From Chalciporus piperatus (lineage: Eukaryota; Basidiomycota; Agaricomycetes; Boletales; Boletaceae), in the NCBI GenBank assembly GCA_038093975.1, contig JBBPTG010000137.1, positions 1 to 64,000 of the forward strand: a DNA stretch of 64,000 nt, written 5' to 3'. The position numbers and the translations under genes were made by a program. Below, one piece after another: positions 54,174 to 63,662 of this stretch. Below the pieces are notes generated by a model. It was not told where the DNA came from and searched no databases. It was given only the letters and a program-made list of their open reading frames with translations. Position 1 is the first letter of the stretch. The number at the start of each line of letters is the position of its first letter.

Positions 54174-54560
54174 TCAAGAAACTATGTGTGGGCCAGCTAC
54201 TGCAGGAACACCTTGTATCATGAACTTAACCCGTCGCATCCAATGAGAGATACTCTGCAGGACACCCGCGAGGAAGTGCTCTTCCTTGTCAACAAGACGC
54301 AAACGCAACGTCCAGTTCCCGAGGCCAGCTTGAAGCAGTTGGAATTGATCCACAACCTCTTGCATTGTGGGACGTTTCGATGGGTCTGCCAACACCATAT
54401 CCGTTATTAGAGGTTGCATAAATTCCAATCCATGCTTGATCTGAACGAGGCGCTTAGCGTCATCATGTTCGGCTTCCTTGATTATGCTCACCTCAAGAAA
54501 ATCATTCTTGATCATATTGCCAATATAGAACACATCTGTAGTGAAGGGGTCGCGAGGCTC
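54174..54560 (-). pseudogene. Kinase-like gene fragment (third family member, C-terminal part)
   Basis: The minus-strand frame reads EPRDPFTTDVFYIGNMIKNDFLE ... GLEFMQPLITDMVLADPSKRPTMQEV ... SISHWMRRVKFMIQGVPAV, matching the last two exons of the kinases at 44130 and 50545, with an unspliced intron between. Everything upstream, including the catalytic loop and DFG, is missing: homology stops near 54560, where the hAT-related sequence begins. Confidence 0.85.
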
Positions 54561-54562
54561 AT

Positions 54563-54750
54563 TGGATAGGGCTGCCAAAGTTCAGTTCAGTTCAGTTCGG
54601 GACCCCCTTGAGCTGAATCTGAACTGAACCTTGTGAACTTGTTCTACCAGGTTCAGTTCAGACTCGGAGCTAGTTCAGAACTTGAACCTCAAATCAAATT
54701 TTCAAACATAAGTAAAAATTGTAAAATAATATTTCTGCAGCATATTCACA
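54563..54750. repeat. GTTCAGTTCAG foldback, probable hAT end
   Basis: Starts TAGGGCTGCCAAAG and contains GTTCAG repeats in direct and inverted orientation. It abuts the 3' side of the hAT transposase remnant and truncates the kinase fragment. It is probably the terminal region of that hAT element. No target duplication was found. Confidence 0.55.
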
Positions 54751-54751
54751 T

Positions 54752-55195
54752 TTATTCAGCCTCTGCAGTCCATGATTTCACCTCCCACTGTAAAGCCTCA
54801 GCCCCAGCTGCCAAATCTCCACTTGTATAGCTATTCTTCAAGATTTGAAGAGCCTCCACTGCATCAGAATGAAGACTGTTATGCAACAAAGTCACTGTTA
54901 GTCCCCCTTGAGAAGAAGCACGCTCAGAGGCAGTGAAGGATCCTTGAATAGCCAAATAGTCACGAGCTATTCTGGACAAAATTGGATATTGAGTGGAGTG
55001 ATACTGAAAAGTATTAGTATAGTTCATATCATCAATAGGTGCACTTACACCCCACCATTTGACTCTATCCACAACCTCCTCCAATAGACTCTTCAGATAG
55101 TTCTTTAATTTCTGACGAGCACTCTGACCATACCTTTTGTGAAAACTAAACGAACTCAGCCGATGCCTAAGAGAGGCGGAAACGACTATATTCAC
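54752..55195 (-). pseudogene. hAT transposase C-terminal remnant
   Basis: 147 residues with the hAT C-terminal dimerisation pattern: WWGVSAP, YPILSRIARDYLAIQGSFTA, SERASSQGG, then a leucine-rich end (ALQILKNSY). The family normally has ERVFS at ERASS. The catalytic part is absent, so only a tail remains. Confidence 0.8.
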
Positions 55196-55290
55196 CTAAA
55201 CGAACTAGGTACAACTCAAATAAGTAAAGAAACTAAGTAAAGAAAGTAAATGCTCACCTCAGCCGATGCCTAAGAGAGGCGGAAACGACT
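55155..55290. repeat. 33-bp direct repeat
   Basis: CTCAGCCGATGCCTAAGAGA plus 13 more bases occurs identically at 55155-55187 and 55258-55290. Confidence 0.85.
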
Positions 55291-55659
55291 GAGGCGCTCT
55301 GGAAGTGAGATGAGGAATTTAAGTAAATGGGTGGAGATGTGCTCGGAACGATCCGACGTGATTCCGGTCCGGAATGACCGATTCCGGGTGCAAAAGGATC
55401 AAGGAATGTCAAGGACTTGACATGGATAAGAATAGAAAGGGTGAATGGTGAACAGAGATGTCACGAAAGGGAATAGACAAGTGAATGACATATAGGAGAA
55501 CATATGAATGTAAAAGGGATCCGTTCCAATGAATCCGAAGATGTTTCTGTGCGTTCCGGGCATCGGAAACGTCAGATTAAACACGGAATGCATCCGGAAG
55601 TATCCGGAAACGGATAGGGGCTATCCGGAAGCGGAAAGGAGCGGATAGGCACGGATTGG

Positions 55660-55880
55660 ACTATATTTTGACACTCCCACTCGAGCGCAATCGTAATCCC
55701 ATCCCACGATTGCTCCCTGACAAGAGGCTTGGTAAGGATGTCAGCAACCATGTCCCCAGTAGGAACATATTGGATAACGGCTTCTCCGGTCGCAACCAAG
55801 TTGTCCCAGACGAAGTGGTACTTCCGTTTGATATGTGTTACGCTTGTACCGGGTAGGTCAAAGCGTAGACACAAAAGCCT
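55660..55880 (-). pseudogene. Ty1/copia pol 3' scrap (end of RNase H)
   Basis: The minus-strand frame has HIKRKYHFVWDNLVATGEAV, YVPTGDMVADILTKPLVRE, the usual C-terminal signature of copia RNase H (ADxLTKPL). Nothing upstream of it is coding. It is a different family from the element at 12563 (which has ADMLTKNLG). Confidence 0.8.
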
Positions 55881-56306
55881 AGTCAAGGACAAGGGTTTCA
55901 AAGGTAGCCTAACGATGGGATGTCCACGTTAAGGCCTAGCATCCGTTCAAGAGTGGGACGGTGACTCTCAGAGGGTTCAAGGGAAGCGAGGAGTAACCAG
56001 GCTAGATTGCGCAGGTCTAACTTAGGGTTACAGGAGGAAACTCGAGGGTTTATATAAATGAAGAAACGAGTTAAGGGCAGGCATAGAACAAGTCAGAATA
56101 TGTGAGAACAAGTCATGACGAATAAGAATGAGTCATGCTCGGTAAGCATACGAGTCAGCGATGACGAAGCGTGGAAGGTGAAAGAACATTAAAGAATGTT
56201 CGCTGGCTAAAGCAAGGTAAGAAATGGGAGGCCTAGGCAGGACTCGAACCAGCGACTAGGACTTAGTACAAGGTAATGGGGAAGGAAAGAATGAGTGATC
56301 GTAACA
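55881..56306. other. Non-coding remnant sequence
   Basis: No ORF of note. It includes a TATATAAATGAAG stretch near 56052 and TGAGTCA-like motifs, and may be a decayed LTR. At 56235-56250 the minus strand has GGTTCGAGTCC, a perfect tRNA T-loop/B-box match without a tRNA around it. Confidence 0.35.
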
Positions 56307-56557
56307 TAAGGTAACTGGTGCGATGATAAGAAAAAGGTACCAGGCGCGGATTAGGGTCTAGGCCATGACATCATTGCTGACTCATCTAAGTCTGGACCTT
56401 TGTCACGTGACCTGATTATGTAATAGTTTATGTAATGCTACAGGGACTACCGGAGCGGATAAAGATGAATCCGGCTTGACCCCTAACTTGTAGACAAAGT
56501 CCAGTGTTCGAATACCATTGTAGGCAAAAGTTTGAAAAGTTTTTAAATACTATAACA
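56307..56557 (-). repeat. Partial 3' LTR of family A copy 2
   Basis: Matches the first 250 or so bases of the family A LTR (TGTTATAGTATTTAAAAAC... on the minus strand). Similarity fades below 56307. The tract AGAGAGGGGATAG directly before it on the minus strand (about 56558-56570) is the likely polypurine tract. Confidence 0.8.
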
Positions 56558-56568
56558 CTATCCCCTCT

Positions 56569-57954
56569 CTAGGAATCGCATTCCAGGCGATTCGGCAATT
56601 TCCATACAGGAACCTCTGTCAGATTTTCGTATTTCTGAAACAAGGCAGAGAAATTTCCCATGGTCATGTTGATTCGGCGTGGGGCGGACAGGTGCTTTTT
56701 GTGGAAAGCTTTGACAGCTTCGGGTGCATTTGACAAATGCGCTGCCTTTTTCCATGTACGGTCCGATATGTCCCAGCCTTTCCAATGAACCAGGTACTCT
56801 AACTGTCCTTGTTTAACCTGAGACTTCACTACGTAATCCACCTCGTACTCTTCTTCTCCTTCTTGGTTGACTATTACCGGATCCGGAAGATGGACCGGTT
56901 GCCCTTCCAATGGTTCTTTAGCCGGTTTGACCCGTTTGACATTAACCGTGGGATGGATGTGCATGGAATTGGGCAAGTCTAACGTGACTGCATTGGGAAG
57001 GACCTTCGTGATCTGATAAGGTCCGATCCAGTTCTGCATCATCTTTTTGGAAGGATAAGGTAATTTGAGGTTGTCCGTGGATAACATAATGAAATCTCCG
57101 ATTTGATAATCTGGAGCTTCAGACCGATGCTTGTCCGCTTGCTCTTTCATCCGGTTCTGAGTTTCTTCTAACGCCTGCTCTACTTCTTTGTGTGCCTTCC
57201 CGCATTTCTCTAAAAATGCACCAGCCGGAGATGAATCGCCTTCGAATCCCATGCGTGGGAAGTAGTTTTTTGTGATAGTGAAGGGGATTGTTCCGGTAGC
57301 AGTGGAAAGGGAGGAATTATGATGGAACTGTGCTATCTTCAGCCAATCAGCCCATTCCGTTTGATGTTTAGCCACGTAAGCGCAGAGATACTGCTGGAGT
57401 TCTCGGTTCATACACTCCGTTTGACCATCGGTTTGGGGGTGATAAGCAGTTGACAGCTTCTGTTCTATTCCTAGAAGGGTGCAAAGCTGCGAAGTAAACT
57501 CCGATGCAAATTGCGGTCCTCGATCTGAAACAATCAAAGAGGGAAGTCCGTGTCTACACCAAACATTGTCTCTAAATAAAATAGCTAGTTCTTTCAAAGA
57601 AATTGTCTTTTTACAAGCTACGAACTCGACTTCTTTAGAGAAGCGATCTACAACAACACAAATGGAATCAAAGCCACGTGATTTAGGAAAACCCGTGGTA
57701 AAGTCTATAGATATATCCTTCCAAGGTTCTTTCGGAACCGGAAGGGGAATTAATTTGCCAGCTTGTGCAGTTGACTTTCCCTTCGTGAGGGCGCACGTCT
57801 GACAATGTTCTACGTAAGTTTTAATGTCCTTTGTGACACCAGGCCACGAGAAATAACGAGTAACCAAATGTAGAGTACGTCCTTGACCACCATGGCCGCC
57901 AATAGGGGAATCGTGAAGTATTGTAAGAAGTTTGATACATAAAGAAGTAGGCAC
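56569..57954 (-). CDS. Family A copy 2: integrase with chromodomain (part of pol)
   Basis: 461 residues in frame with the upstream reverse transcriptase. The HHCC zinc-binding start (GGHGGQGRTLHLVTRYFSWP ... CQTCALTKGK) is followed by the DDE core: SIDFTTGFPKSRGF, SDRGPQFASEF and YHPQTDGQTECMNREL. A GPY-like region (NWIGPYQITKVLPN) and a C-terminal chromodomain (EEEYEVDYVVKSQ...YLVHWKGWD) follow. A chromodomain at the integrase end defines chromoviruses, including the Tf1/sushi group, and directs integration to particular chromatin. The catalytic residues are kept. Confidence 0.92.
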   Translation of the reverse strand: MPTSLCIKLLTILHDSPIGGHGGQGRTLHLVTRYFSWPGVTKDIKTYVEHCQTCALTKGKSTAQAGKLIPLPVPKEPWKDISIDFTTGFPKSRGFDSICVVVDRFSKEVEFVACKKTISLKELAILFRDNVWCRHGLPSLIVSDRGPQFASEFTSQLCTLLGIEQKLSTAYHPQTDGQTECMNRELQQYLCAYVAKHQTEWADWLKIAQFHHNSSLSTATGTIPFTITKNYFPRMGFEGDSSPAGAFLEKCGKAHKEVEQALEETQNRMKEQADKHRSEAPDYQIGDFIMLSTDNLKLPYPSKKMMQNWIGPYQITKVLPNAVTLDLPNSMHIHPTVNVKRVKPAKEPLEGQPVHLPDPVIVNQEGEEEYEVDYVVKSQVKQGQLEYLVHWKGWDISDRTWKKAAHLSNAPEAVKAFHKKHLSAPRRINMTMGNFSALFQKYENLTEVPVWKLPNRLECDS

Positions 57955-58035
57955 AAAAACCTTGTTTTTATCATTCTTAAATACTATGTTATTAAAAAAA
58001 AATTATTTATCATTTTTAAATTATTATATTATAAA
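57955..58035 (-). other. AT-rich patch replacing the RNase H-integrase linker
   Basis: A run of A/T (AAAAAAAAATTATTTATC and similar) stands where copy 1 has about 100 bp of normal coding linker (160-260). It introduces stops, although the frames on either side are the same. Confidence 0.7.
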
Positions 58036-59418
58036 TAGAGTAACCGTATTAATAACAACAGAAGCAGGAAGTACAGTAATATTCTTGTTATGGTCGGGAT
58101 CTGCTTCTTCATGATCTTTTCGACGGGATAAAGCATCAGCCCTTCCATTTGTAGCACCCGGTTTATAAATAATAGAGTAATTATACTCTGAGAGCAACAC
58201 ATTCCAACGTGCTTGACATGGGCTCAGAGTTTTGGGAGATTTCCAATATTCGAGATTCTTGTGATCTGTCCAGATCTCGAAATGTTCTCGACCCATTAGA
58301 TAATGCCTCCATTCCTGCAAAGCCCGAATGACAGCTAGAAGCTCCTTGTCATAAACCGGGTAGTTCTTCTCGGCAGAACTAAAGAAATGGGAAATGAAGG
58401 CACAAGGTTTCCAGAGGCCATCATCACATTTAACCGAGAGCACAGCTCCCGTTGCAATATCACTAGCGTCCGTTTCTACTCTGACTTCTTTAGAGCAGTC
58501 AGAATATGCTAAAAGCGGAGTGGTAGTGAATTGCTGCTTCAGCTTGTCAAAAGCTTGCTGTTGCTCCGGTCCCCACCGGTATGGTGTGTCCTTCTTGGTG
58601 AGGTCATTCAAGGGACGAGCAATGTCAGCGAAGCCCTGAATGAAGCGTCGATAGAAGTTAGCCAATCCTAAAAAGGACTGAACACCCTTCAACCGAGTTG
58701 GCGCCGGCCAATCCGAAATAGCCTGCACCTTTGAAGTGTCCATCTCTACGCCTTTCTGGGAGATAACCATGCCCAGGAAATCTACGGAATCTACAGCTAA
58801 ACTGCACTTTTCTGGTTTTACGTAAAGATCGTTCTCTCTGAGACGTTGCAATACGGTTTTAACTATTTCTAAGTGCTGTGCCCTAGTTTTTCCGAACGTA
58901 AAGATCATCAGATCGTCAATATAAATAATCAAAACTCCATGTAGATCGCTAAACAGATCGTTCATCATCTGTTGAAATGTAGGTGGAGAATTGGTAAGTC
59001 CGAAATACATAATGACTGGTTCGTAAGCGCCGAATGGAGTAACGAAAGCCGCTTTCCATTCATCACCTTCTTTTATTCTAACATTATTGTAGCCCCAACG
59101 AAGGTTCATTTTAGTAAACATATCAGCTCCTTTGAGCTGGTCGATAAGTCCAGAAATGAGGGGAAGAGGATAAGCGTTCTTGACAGTTCCCTCATTTACG
59201 TAATGATAGTCCATAACTAATCTCTTTTTACCGTCCTTTTTTGGAATAAAGAATACAGGAGATGTCTGAGGGGATTTCGACGGACGAAGATATCCTTTCG
59301 ATAACTCCTTATCGATGAACTTTTTGATGTCGTCTAGTTCCTGTTCGGACATCGGAATCACCCGGCCCTTCTTGGGAACAAAATCAGGTTTGAGATCTAT
59401 TGCGTGGTCCCACGCCTT
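58036..59418 (-). CDS. Family A copy 2: reverse transcriptase and RNase H
   Basis: From the KAWDHAIDL start of the reverse transcriptase region just after the TGA at 59421-59419. It contains FFIPKKDGKKRLVMDYHYVN, FGLTNSPPTFQQMMND, active site YIDD (LIIYIDDLMIF), FLGMVIS, and RNase H (VRVETDASDIATGAVLS ... YPVYDKELLAVIRALQEWRH ... WTDHKNLEYW). The frame is open to the AT-rich patch. In the intact element it would be one polyprotein with protease and integrase. Confidence 0.9.
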
Positions 59419-60168
59419 TCAGGTAGGCATACGCTCACTCTCTTGCTCTGAGAAGACGTCTAAGTACTCGTGGAGCTCTACTGGGACTTTCTCGGTGAGC
59501 CCCGCCTCAAACACTCGTCGAATGGCAAAAGAACGTTTCAAATGATAATTTACTACTTTGCACTGATCCGTACAGCGTGTGAATTTTACTTGTTTGGCTA
59601 CCCAATCAATTTCAGGGTTGTGCCTTTCAAGCCAATCATAGCCGATGATCATATGATGAGTGCCAAGTACAGAAACAAAAGTGTCCATATGCTCGAAATG
59701 TCCATTGTGTCCCAAAACAAGCGAAACCTTGTGAGTGATACCGCCTATCGCTCCCTCTGAGCCGTCAGTGTTGTACACTGGAATAGGAAAAGGAAGTTCT
59801 TCCAGTGTCAAACCATGTCTCTCACAGAACGATTTATCTATGAAAGTTTCGGTTGCGCCGGAATCCAATAGAGCGGCAAACTCCATTTTCTTCCATTGCT
59901 CCCCTTTGTCGTACATAATAGTAATAGCGAGATCCAGCTCGTTTTTCCGGTTCTGATTCCTTACATGTATTTTTGATGGAATTTCTTTTTTTGAATAATT
60001 TACCTGAAGGGAATTAAGCATGAATTGTTTTACTTCTGTCGCCACACCACTTGGGGACGCCCTTTCAGAAGAAGAAGAAAAGTTATATTTAAACGGAACA
60101 CAAGGAGTAGTACTAATACAACCATTTGGTAAACTATGTCCAAGCCGCCGAGAACCCATCTCTCTCAT
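59419..60168 (-). CDS. Family A copy 2: protease, ending at a premature TGA
   Basis: 249 residues, with the protease motif LLDSGATETFID. The stop at 59421-59419 is in frame with the downstream reverse transcriptase, and copy 1 has CGA at that codon. It is thus a single C-to-T change (CGA to TGA). The ATG overlaps the gag stop (60165-60168, ATGA). Confidence 0.88.
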   Translation of the reverse strand: MREMGSRRLGHSLPNGCISTTPCVPFKYNFSSSSERASPSGVATEVKQFMLNSLQVNYSKKEIPSKIHVRNQNRKNELDLAITIMYDKGEQWKKMEFAALLDSGATETFIDKSFCERHGLTLEELPFPIPVYNTDGSEGAIGGITHKVSLVLGHNGHFEHMDTFVSVLGTHHMIIGYDWLERHNPEIDWVAKQVKFTRCTDQCKVVNYHLKRSFAIRRVFEAGLTEKVPVELHEYLDVFSEQESERMPT

Positions 60169-60537
60169 TGGCTGTTTCCTTTTAAAGCTTCGGCTGCCTG
60201 TGCCTTGGCTTCTGATTCAATACGGTCACGCCAGTACGCTTCCGCTTCTTGGTTTGTATATGCCGCTTGATGCGACATGTAACTTGTGCTGGTGGACGGG
60301 CCAGCGGGGTAGGGGGAAGGGGTAGGAGGGTAGGGTGCAGGGATGGTACCTGTGAAGGGCATCTGCCGGTTGTCAAACGGCAGGGAAGACTCAACATATT
60401 GTTGCGAGTATGGATCCCACATAACAACTTGTCTCTGACGCGGCCTTTGGGGTTTTGGGCACGCGTTTGCAAAATGACCTGGTTGGTCACAATTGAAACA
60501 GTTTCCCCGAACAGGGGATCTTGGCATTTGCTGTGCC
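60165..60537 (-). pseudogene. Family A copy 2: gag C-terminal fragment
   Basis: Begins inside the gag just before the zinc knuckle (CFNCDQPGHFANACP) and ends ALKGNSQ. Only one knuckle copy is present, unlike copy 1. The rest of gag is cut off by the family C LTR at 60538. Confidence 0.88.
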
Positions 60538-61013
60538 TGTTACGAACGCTCCATTCCTTATCCTAATCATCCCTACATTCCATTAAGCTTACTAGGTTTC
60601 TCTTCGTTTCTTGGACTTAGTCGTTTCACTTTCTCTTTTGTTATCTTATCTTATCGCATCACGTGACTTACTTACATAAGCTAGGTCTAGACCTTCGCTT
60701 ACTAACTGATGACTCACCGTTCACTCGTCAGCATCAGTCAGCATTACTCATCATATGACTCACGCTTACTCATTCCGCAGTAGAGCTAGTTACGCCATTG
60801 GCTGGTAGTCAGTATGAGTCATACCCAGTCACCTACGATAAGGTTTAGTCACAACATGTACAAACATTGACAATAGTATATAAACCCGGGTCGACAAGCA
60901 CTGGGCTCCCCAGTCTTGTTCTCCTGGAGTTTCCTCATCGAACCTCAGCCAAGTTCATCGGCTCGCTATTGTCTAGTGTGAGTCTTAGCTCTTAGTTGAG
61001 TTGAGTCGTTTCA
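60538..61013 (+). repeat. 5' LTR of family C
   Basis: 476 bp, TGTTACGAACGC...GAGTCGTTTCA. It carries TATATAAA at 60877-60884, TGACTCA or TGAGTCA three times, and CACGTGA. The predicted transcript start AGTCTTGTTCT is at 60912, 35 bases after the start of the TATA box. Confidence 0.92.
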
Positions 61014-61015
61014 TT

Positions 61016-61026
61016 AGAACAAGACT
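61016..61026 (+). promoter_or_regulatory. Primer-binding site of self-priming type (family C)
   Basis: AGAACAAGACT, two bases after the LTR, is the exact reverse complement of AGTCTTGTTCT at 60912-60922 in the LTR. The geometry is the same as in family A. Confidence 0.7.
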
Positions 61027-61155
61027 AATATTTTCTTTTGTCTTAGCGTCTCGTCGCTACCACACGTGTTTTGTATGCCACTTCAACCGTTGATCACTAG
61101 TGGGTACCGCGCTGCTTGTTCGCGCCTTGTCATCGCTGACCTTGTTTTTGAATAA

Positions 61156-62416
61156 GTGTCGAGCAACCCCGCCGCATCTCAGCGCGCCGCGTCCCCTGTA
61201 CCTTCCATCCAGTGGAACGGTATACTTGATCTCCCCGCCGTCGAGAACAACCTCGACTTCGCTAGCGTTATCAGAAACCTCGAACGAGCTGTAGAGGTCG
61301 TCCCCGGCTTCACCAGCATCATCGACGATCTCGAGCGAGAGAACGCTCGTGTCCAGGAAGAATACGCTCGTACTCAGGCGTTACACGCTGAAAGACAAAG
61401 GGAGACCATCGAGAAGTATTCAGCGCCGATAGTCCCAGAGCCAGACTATTCGGATCTCTACGTTGATTGGTTGGAACCTCCGGTAATTCCCTCCTATCCA
61501 TACCATCTACCTTCAGAGGTTTACATTCACCCTCTCGGTACCCTTCGGTTACCTCATCATCCCGCCAATCTCCAGATCGGTACTCGTCGACTTCCGTCAC
61601 TCCCTCCCATCGAGGCTATTCGGGCACCGTTGCCGCCCAACCCCCAGCAGATACTAGCCGACGCCTTCGGCATTGAAGAATTATACTACCGTGCCTCCTC
61701 CATCCCCAGAGCCCCAACCCCGCTCGCTGAGCCCGTCGATTGGACTGCCGTCGACGAGGATCTTCTTGCTCTTCAACACCAATTTCCCATTGGAGTCTCT
61801 GGTCGTACGGAAAGTTTCCGTCGCGCTCTCTATCGTACGCTTATATCCCCGGCAGGTGAGAAATCGATTCAAGAGAACATTGACGATCGGGTACGTCAAC
61901 GCCGACGAAGCGACAGGCTACTTAGAGGTATCCCAGAGGACGCCGGTATATGTATTAAGGAGAGGGTATCAACCCCGCGTCCTACTCGCCGCACTCGCCG
62001 TCCTAAGCCTCTTGTTCCCCTTAGGAGAATTCGTGCAGCGCAGCTTACTGGTCTCCCTCCTACTTTCGTACCTTACCTTCGGCCACGTACTTCTCTCCGA
62101 CGACCTTCGCGTTACATTTGACTTCGCCTACATACTCGTATCTCACAGAAATCGTCCGATAGCACCACCTACTCCTCCCCTTTCCCCTGTTGTATCACAA
62201 GCGGAACTTGAAGAAGAGGATAGAGAATCGGTACCAGGATTAGTAGAGTCTGACAGTGAAGACGAAGGAGGACTAAGAGAGACAAACGCACCAGGAGTGC
62301 AACTGTACTACCCCGCGCCTCATTCCATCAGAAGAAGCATTCCACCGCCACCTTATCAGAGAGACGCCCCTGCTTCGTTATCAGGAGAAACCCTTGAAGG
62401 ATCTCAGGAGATCTGA
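61156..62416 (+). CDS. Leader ORFs before gag in family C (two overlapping frames)
   Basis: One frame runs 61156-62121 without a clear ATG at its start. It is acidic, helical and probably coiled-coil early (DLERENARVQEEYARTQAL), then Pro-rich, ending in a basic tail. A second frame runs 61673-62416 and has a long hydrophobic segment (VLLAALAVLSLLFPLGEF ... SLLVSLLLSYLTFG) and an acidic tail. A possible intron (GTGAGAAATCG at 61856 to TTAGAG near 61928) would join the first frame to the second. Ty3 elements do not normally have a gene before gag. Function unknown. Confidence 0.5.
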
Positions 62417-62459
62417 AATAAAAATCTAGTTTTACTCCTTCCATTCTAGTGCATCAAGA

Positions 62460-63662
62460 ATGTCGGTTCTTGCCCCAGACTTAGCAGCTGCCTTAACAGG
62501 CATTCTCGGACATCGTGACGCGTCCATACGAGATCTTGGAACGCAGTTGAGACTTGCGTTGGAAACAATGACGGATCAACTTACCAACGCTCAAAGGGTA
62601 AATCAAAATCTAAACAATAATATCTTGCAGCTTGAAGCGCAGGTACAAGCCATTCAAGTGCCTGGCGCACTACCAGCTCCTACGGTCGGACCTAGTGGAC
62701 CTAAGCTATCCAAAATCGTCAAAGATCCAGGAGACTATGACGGATCTAGAGGAAAGAAGTTCGAAGAATGGTGGACAAGGGTCCGCGCATGGCTAGATGA
62801 AAACAACACCGTGTTAACCGGAATGACGGCGATCAGAGCTATCCTTAGTCGAATGACAGGAGGAGACGCCGCTACTTTCTCACGAGCCATGACACATGAC
62901 ATCTTGGAAAATGGAACCACATATACTTCCGCCGAGTTCCATAAAAGAATCACCGATCAATTCCGCTCGGGTAACGAAGTGGAATATCATCGCAATCAGA
63001 TCAAGAATCTGAAACAAGGCAAGATGTCTATGGAGAAATTCCTTACCACGTTCCAAACTCATCGCCTCATGGACGATTGGAGTGACGCCCGACACATCGA
63101 ACTTCTAGAACTAAATGCAGATCCAGAGATCACACATCGGATCTTTATGGATAAAGGACGGTTCGACAAATATGACACATACGTCGAAGAACTACGCCTC
63201 CTTGCAGGAAGGAAACAGCTTATCTCCATGATCAAGACAGGAACCGCAGGTGATACCCCGCGATATAAATATACCAACACGGGTACACAACCGGGTCGTG
63301 GTGCCCCAATGGATATAGGTTCTGCCGAAATCGAAGAAGGAGAAATCGTGGAAGAAGAAGAAGAAGCATCGTCTGCCGTAAAGGCGGCCACAAGCAATTC
63401 CAAAGAAAAGAAACAAGGAAATTGTTGGAACTGTGGGAAACCGGGACATCCGAAACAGCAATGTCCGGTGCCTAGTACCAAATGCAAGGGCTGTGGCTGG
63501 TCACGAGGCGAACACAAACGTGTCTGCAAACTTCAGAAGAGACAGGTGAGAGAACTGTCTACCGAATCTAATGCTCTTGAAGGCCGATCATTCGACGAAA
63601 TGAAGGCATACTTCTACGATATGAAAGATATCGAGATGAAGGGAAAAGGCAAAGCGGCCTGA
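62460..63662 (+). CDS. Family C gag
   Basis: 400 residues starting MSVLAPDLAAALTGILG. A capsid-like domain has DYDGSRGKKFEEWWTRVRAWL and FRSGNEVEYHRNQIKNL, followed by an acidic stretch (EIEEGEIVEEEEEASS), a CCHC knuckle (CWNCGKPGHPKQQC) and a second Cys/His motif (CKGCGWSRGEHKRVC). It has the same layout as family A gag but low identity. It ends near a -1 slippery sequence. Confidence 0.9.
   Translation: MSVLAPDLAAALTGILGHRDASIRDLGTQLRLALETMTDQLTNAQRVNQNLNNNILQLEAQVQAIQVPGALPAPTVGPSGPKLSKIVKDPGDYDGSRGKKFEEWWTRVRAWLDENNTVLTGMTAIRAILSRMTGGDAATFSRAMTHDILENGTTYTSAEFHKRITDQFRSGNEVEYHRNQIKNLKQGKMSMEKFLTTFQTHRLMDDWSDARHIELLELNADPEITHRIFMDKGRFDKYDTYVEELRLLAGRKQLISMIKTGTAGDTPRYKYTNTGTQPGRGAPMDIGSAEIEEGEIVEEEEEASSAVKAATSNSKEKKQGNCWNCGKPGHPKQQCPVPSTKCKGCGWSRGEHKRVCKLQKRQVRELSTESNALEGRSFDEMKAYFYDMKDIEMKGKGKAA
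63641..63647 (+). promoter_or_regulatory. Candidate -1 frameshift site GGGAAAA
   Basis: In the gag frame the codons read AAG GGA AAA GGC, so G GGA AAA has the canonical X-XXY-YYZ phase for -1 slippage. Pol is exactly in the -1 frame and open across this point. The gag stop follows 12 bases later (63660-63662). Confidence 0.55.

Larger units (their letters stand above)
56307..60537 (-). mobile_element. Ty3/gypsy chromovirus-type element, family A copy 2 (5' part missing)
   Basis: Minus strand: the end of gag (60527), protease, reverse transcriptase, RNase H and integrase with chromodomain, a purine-rich tract, and a partial 3' LTR. The front of gag and the 5' LTR are missing because a family C element begins at 60538 within gag. 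Coding capacity is otherwise nearly complete, broken by one nonsense codon and an AT-rich patch. Confidence 0.9.

Noticed and set aside
56224..56290. Possible tRNA or tRNA-derived SINE on the minus strand
   Set aside because: GGTTCGAGTCC matches a B box, but the T-stem has a mismatch and no acceptor, D- or anticodon arms can be laid out.
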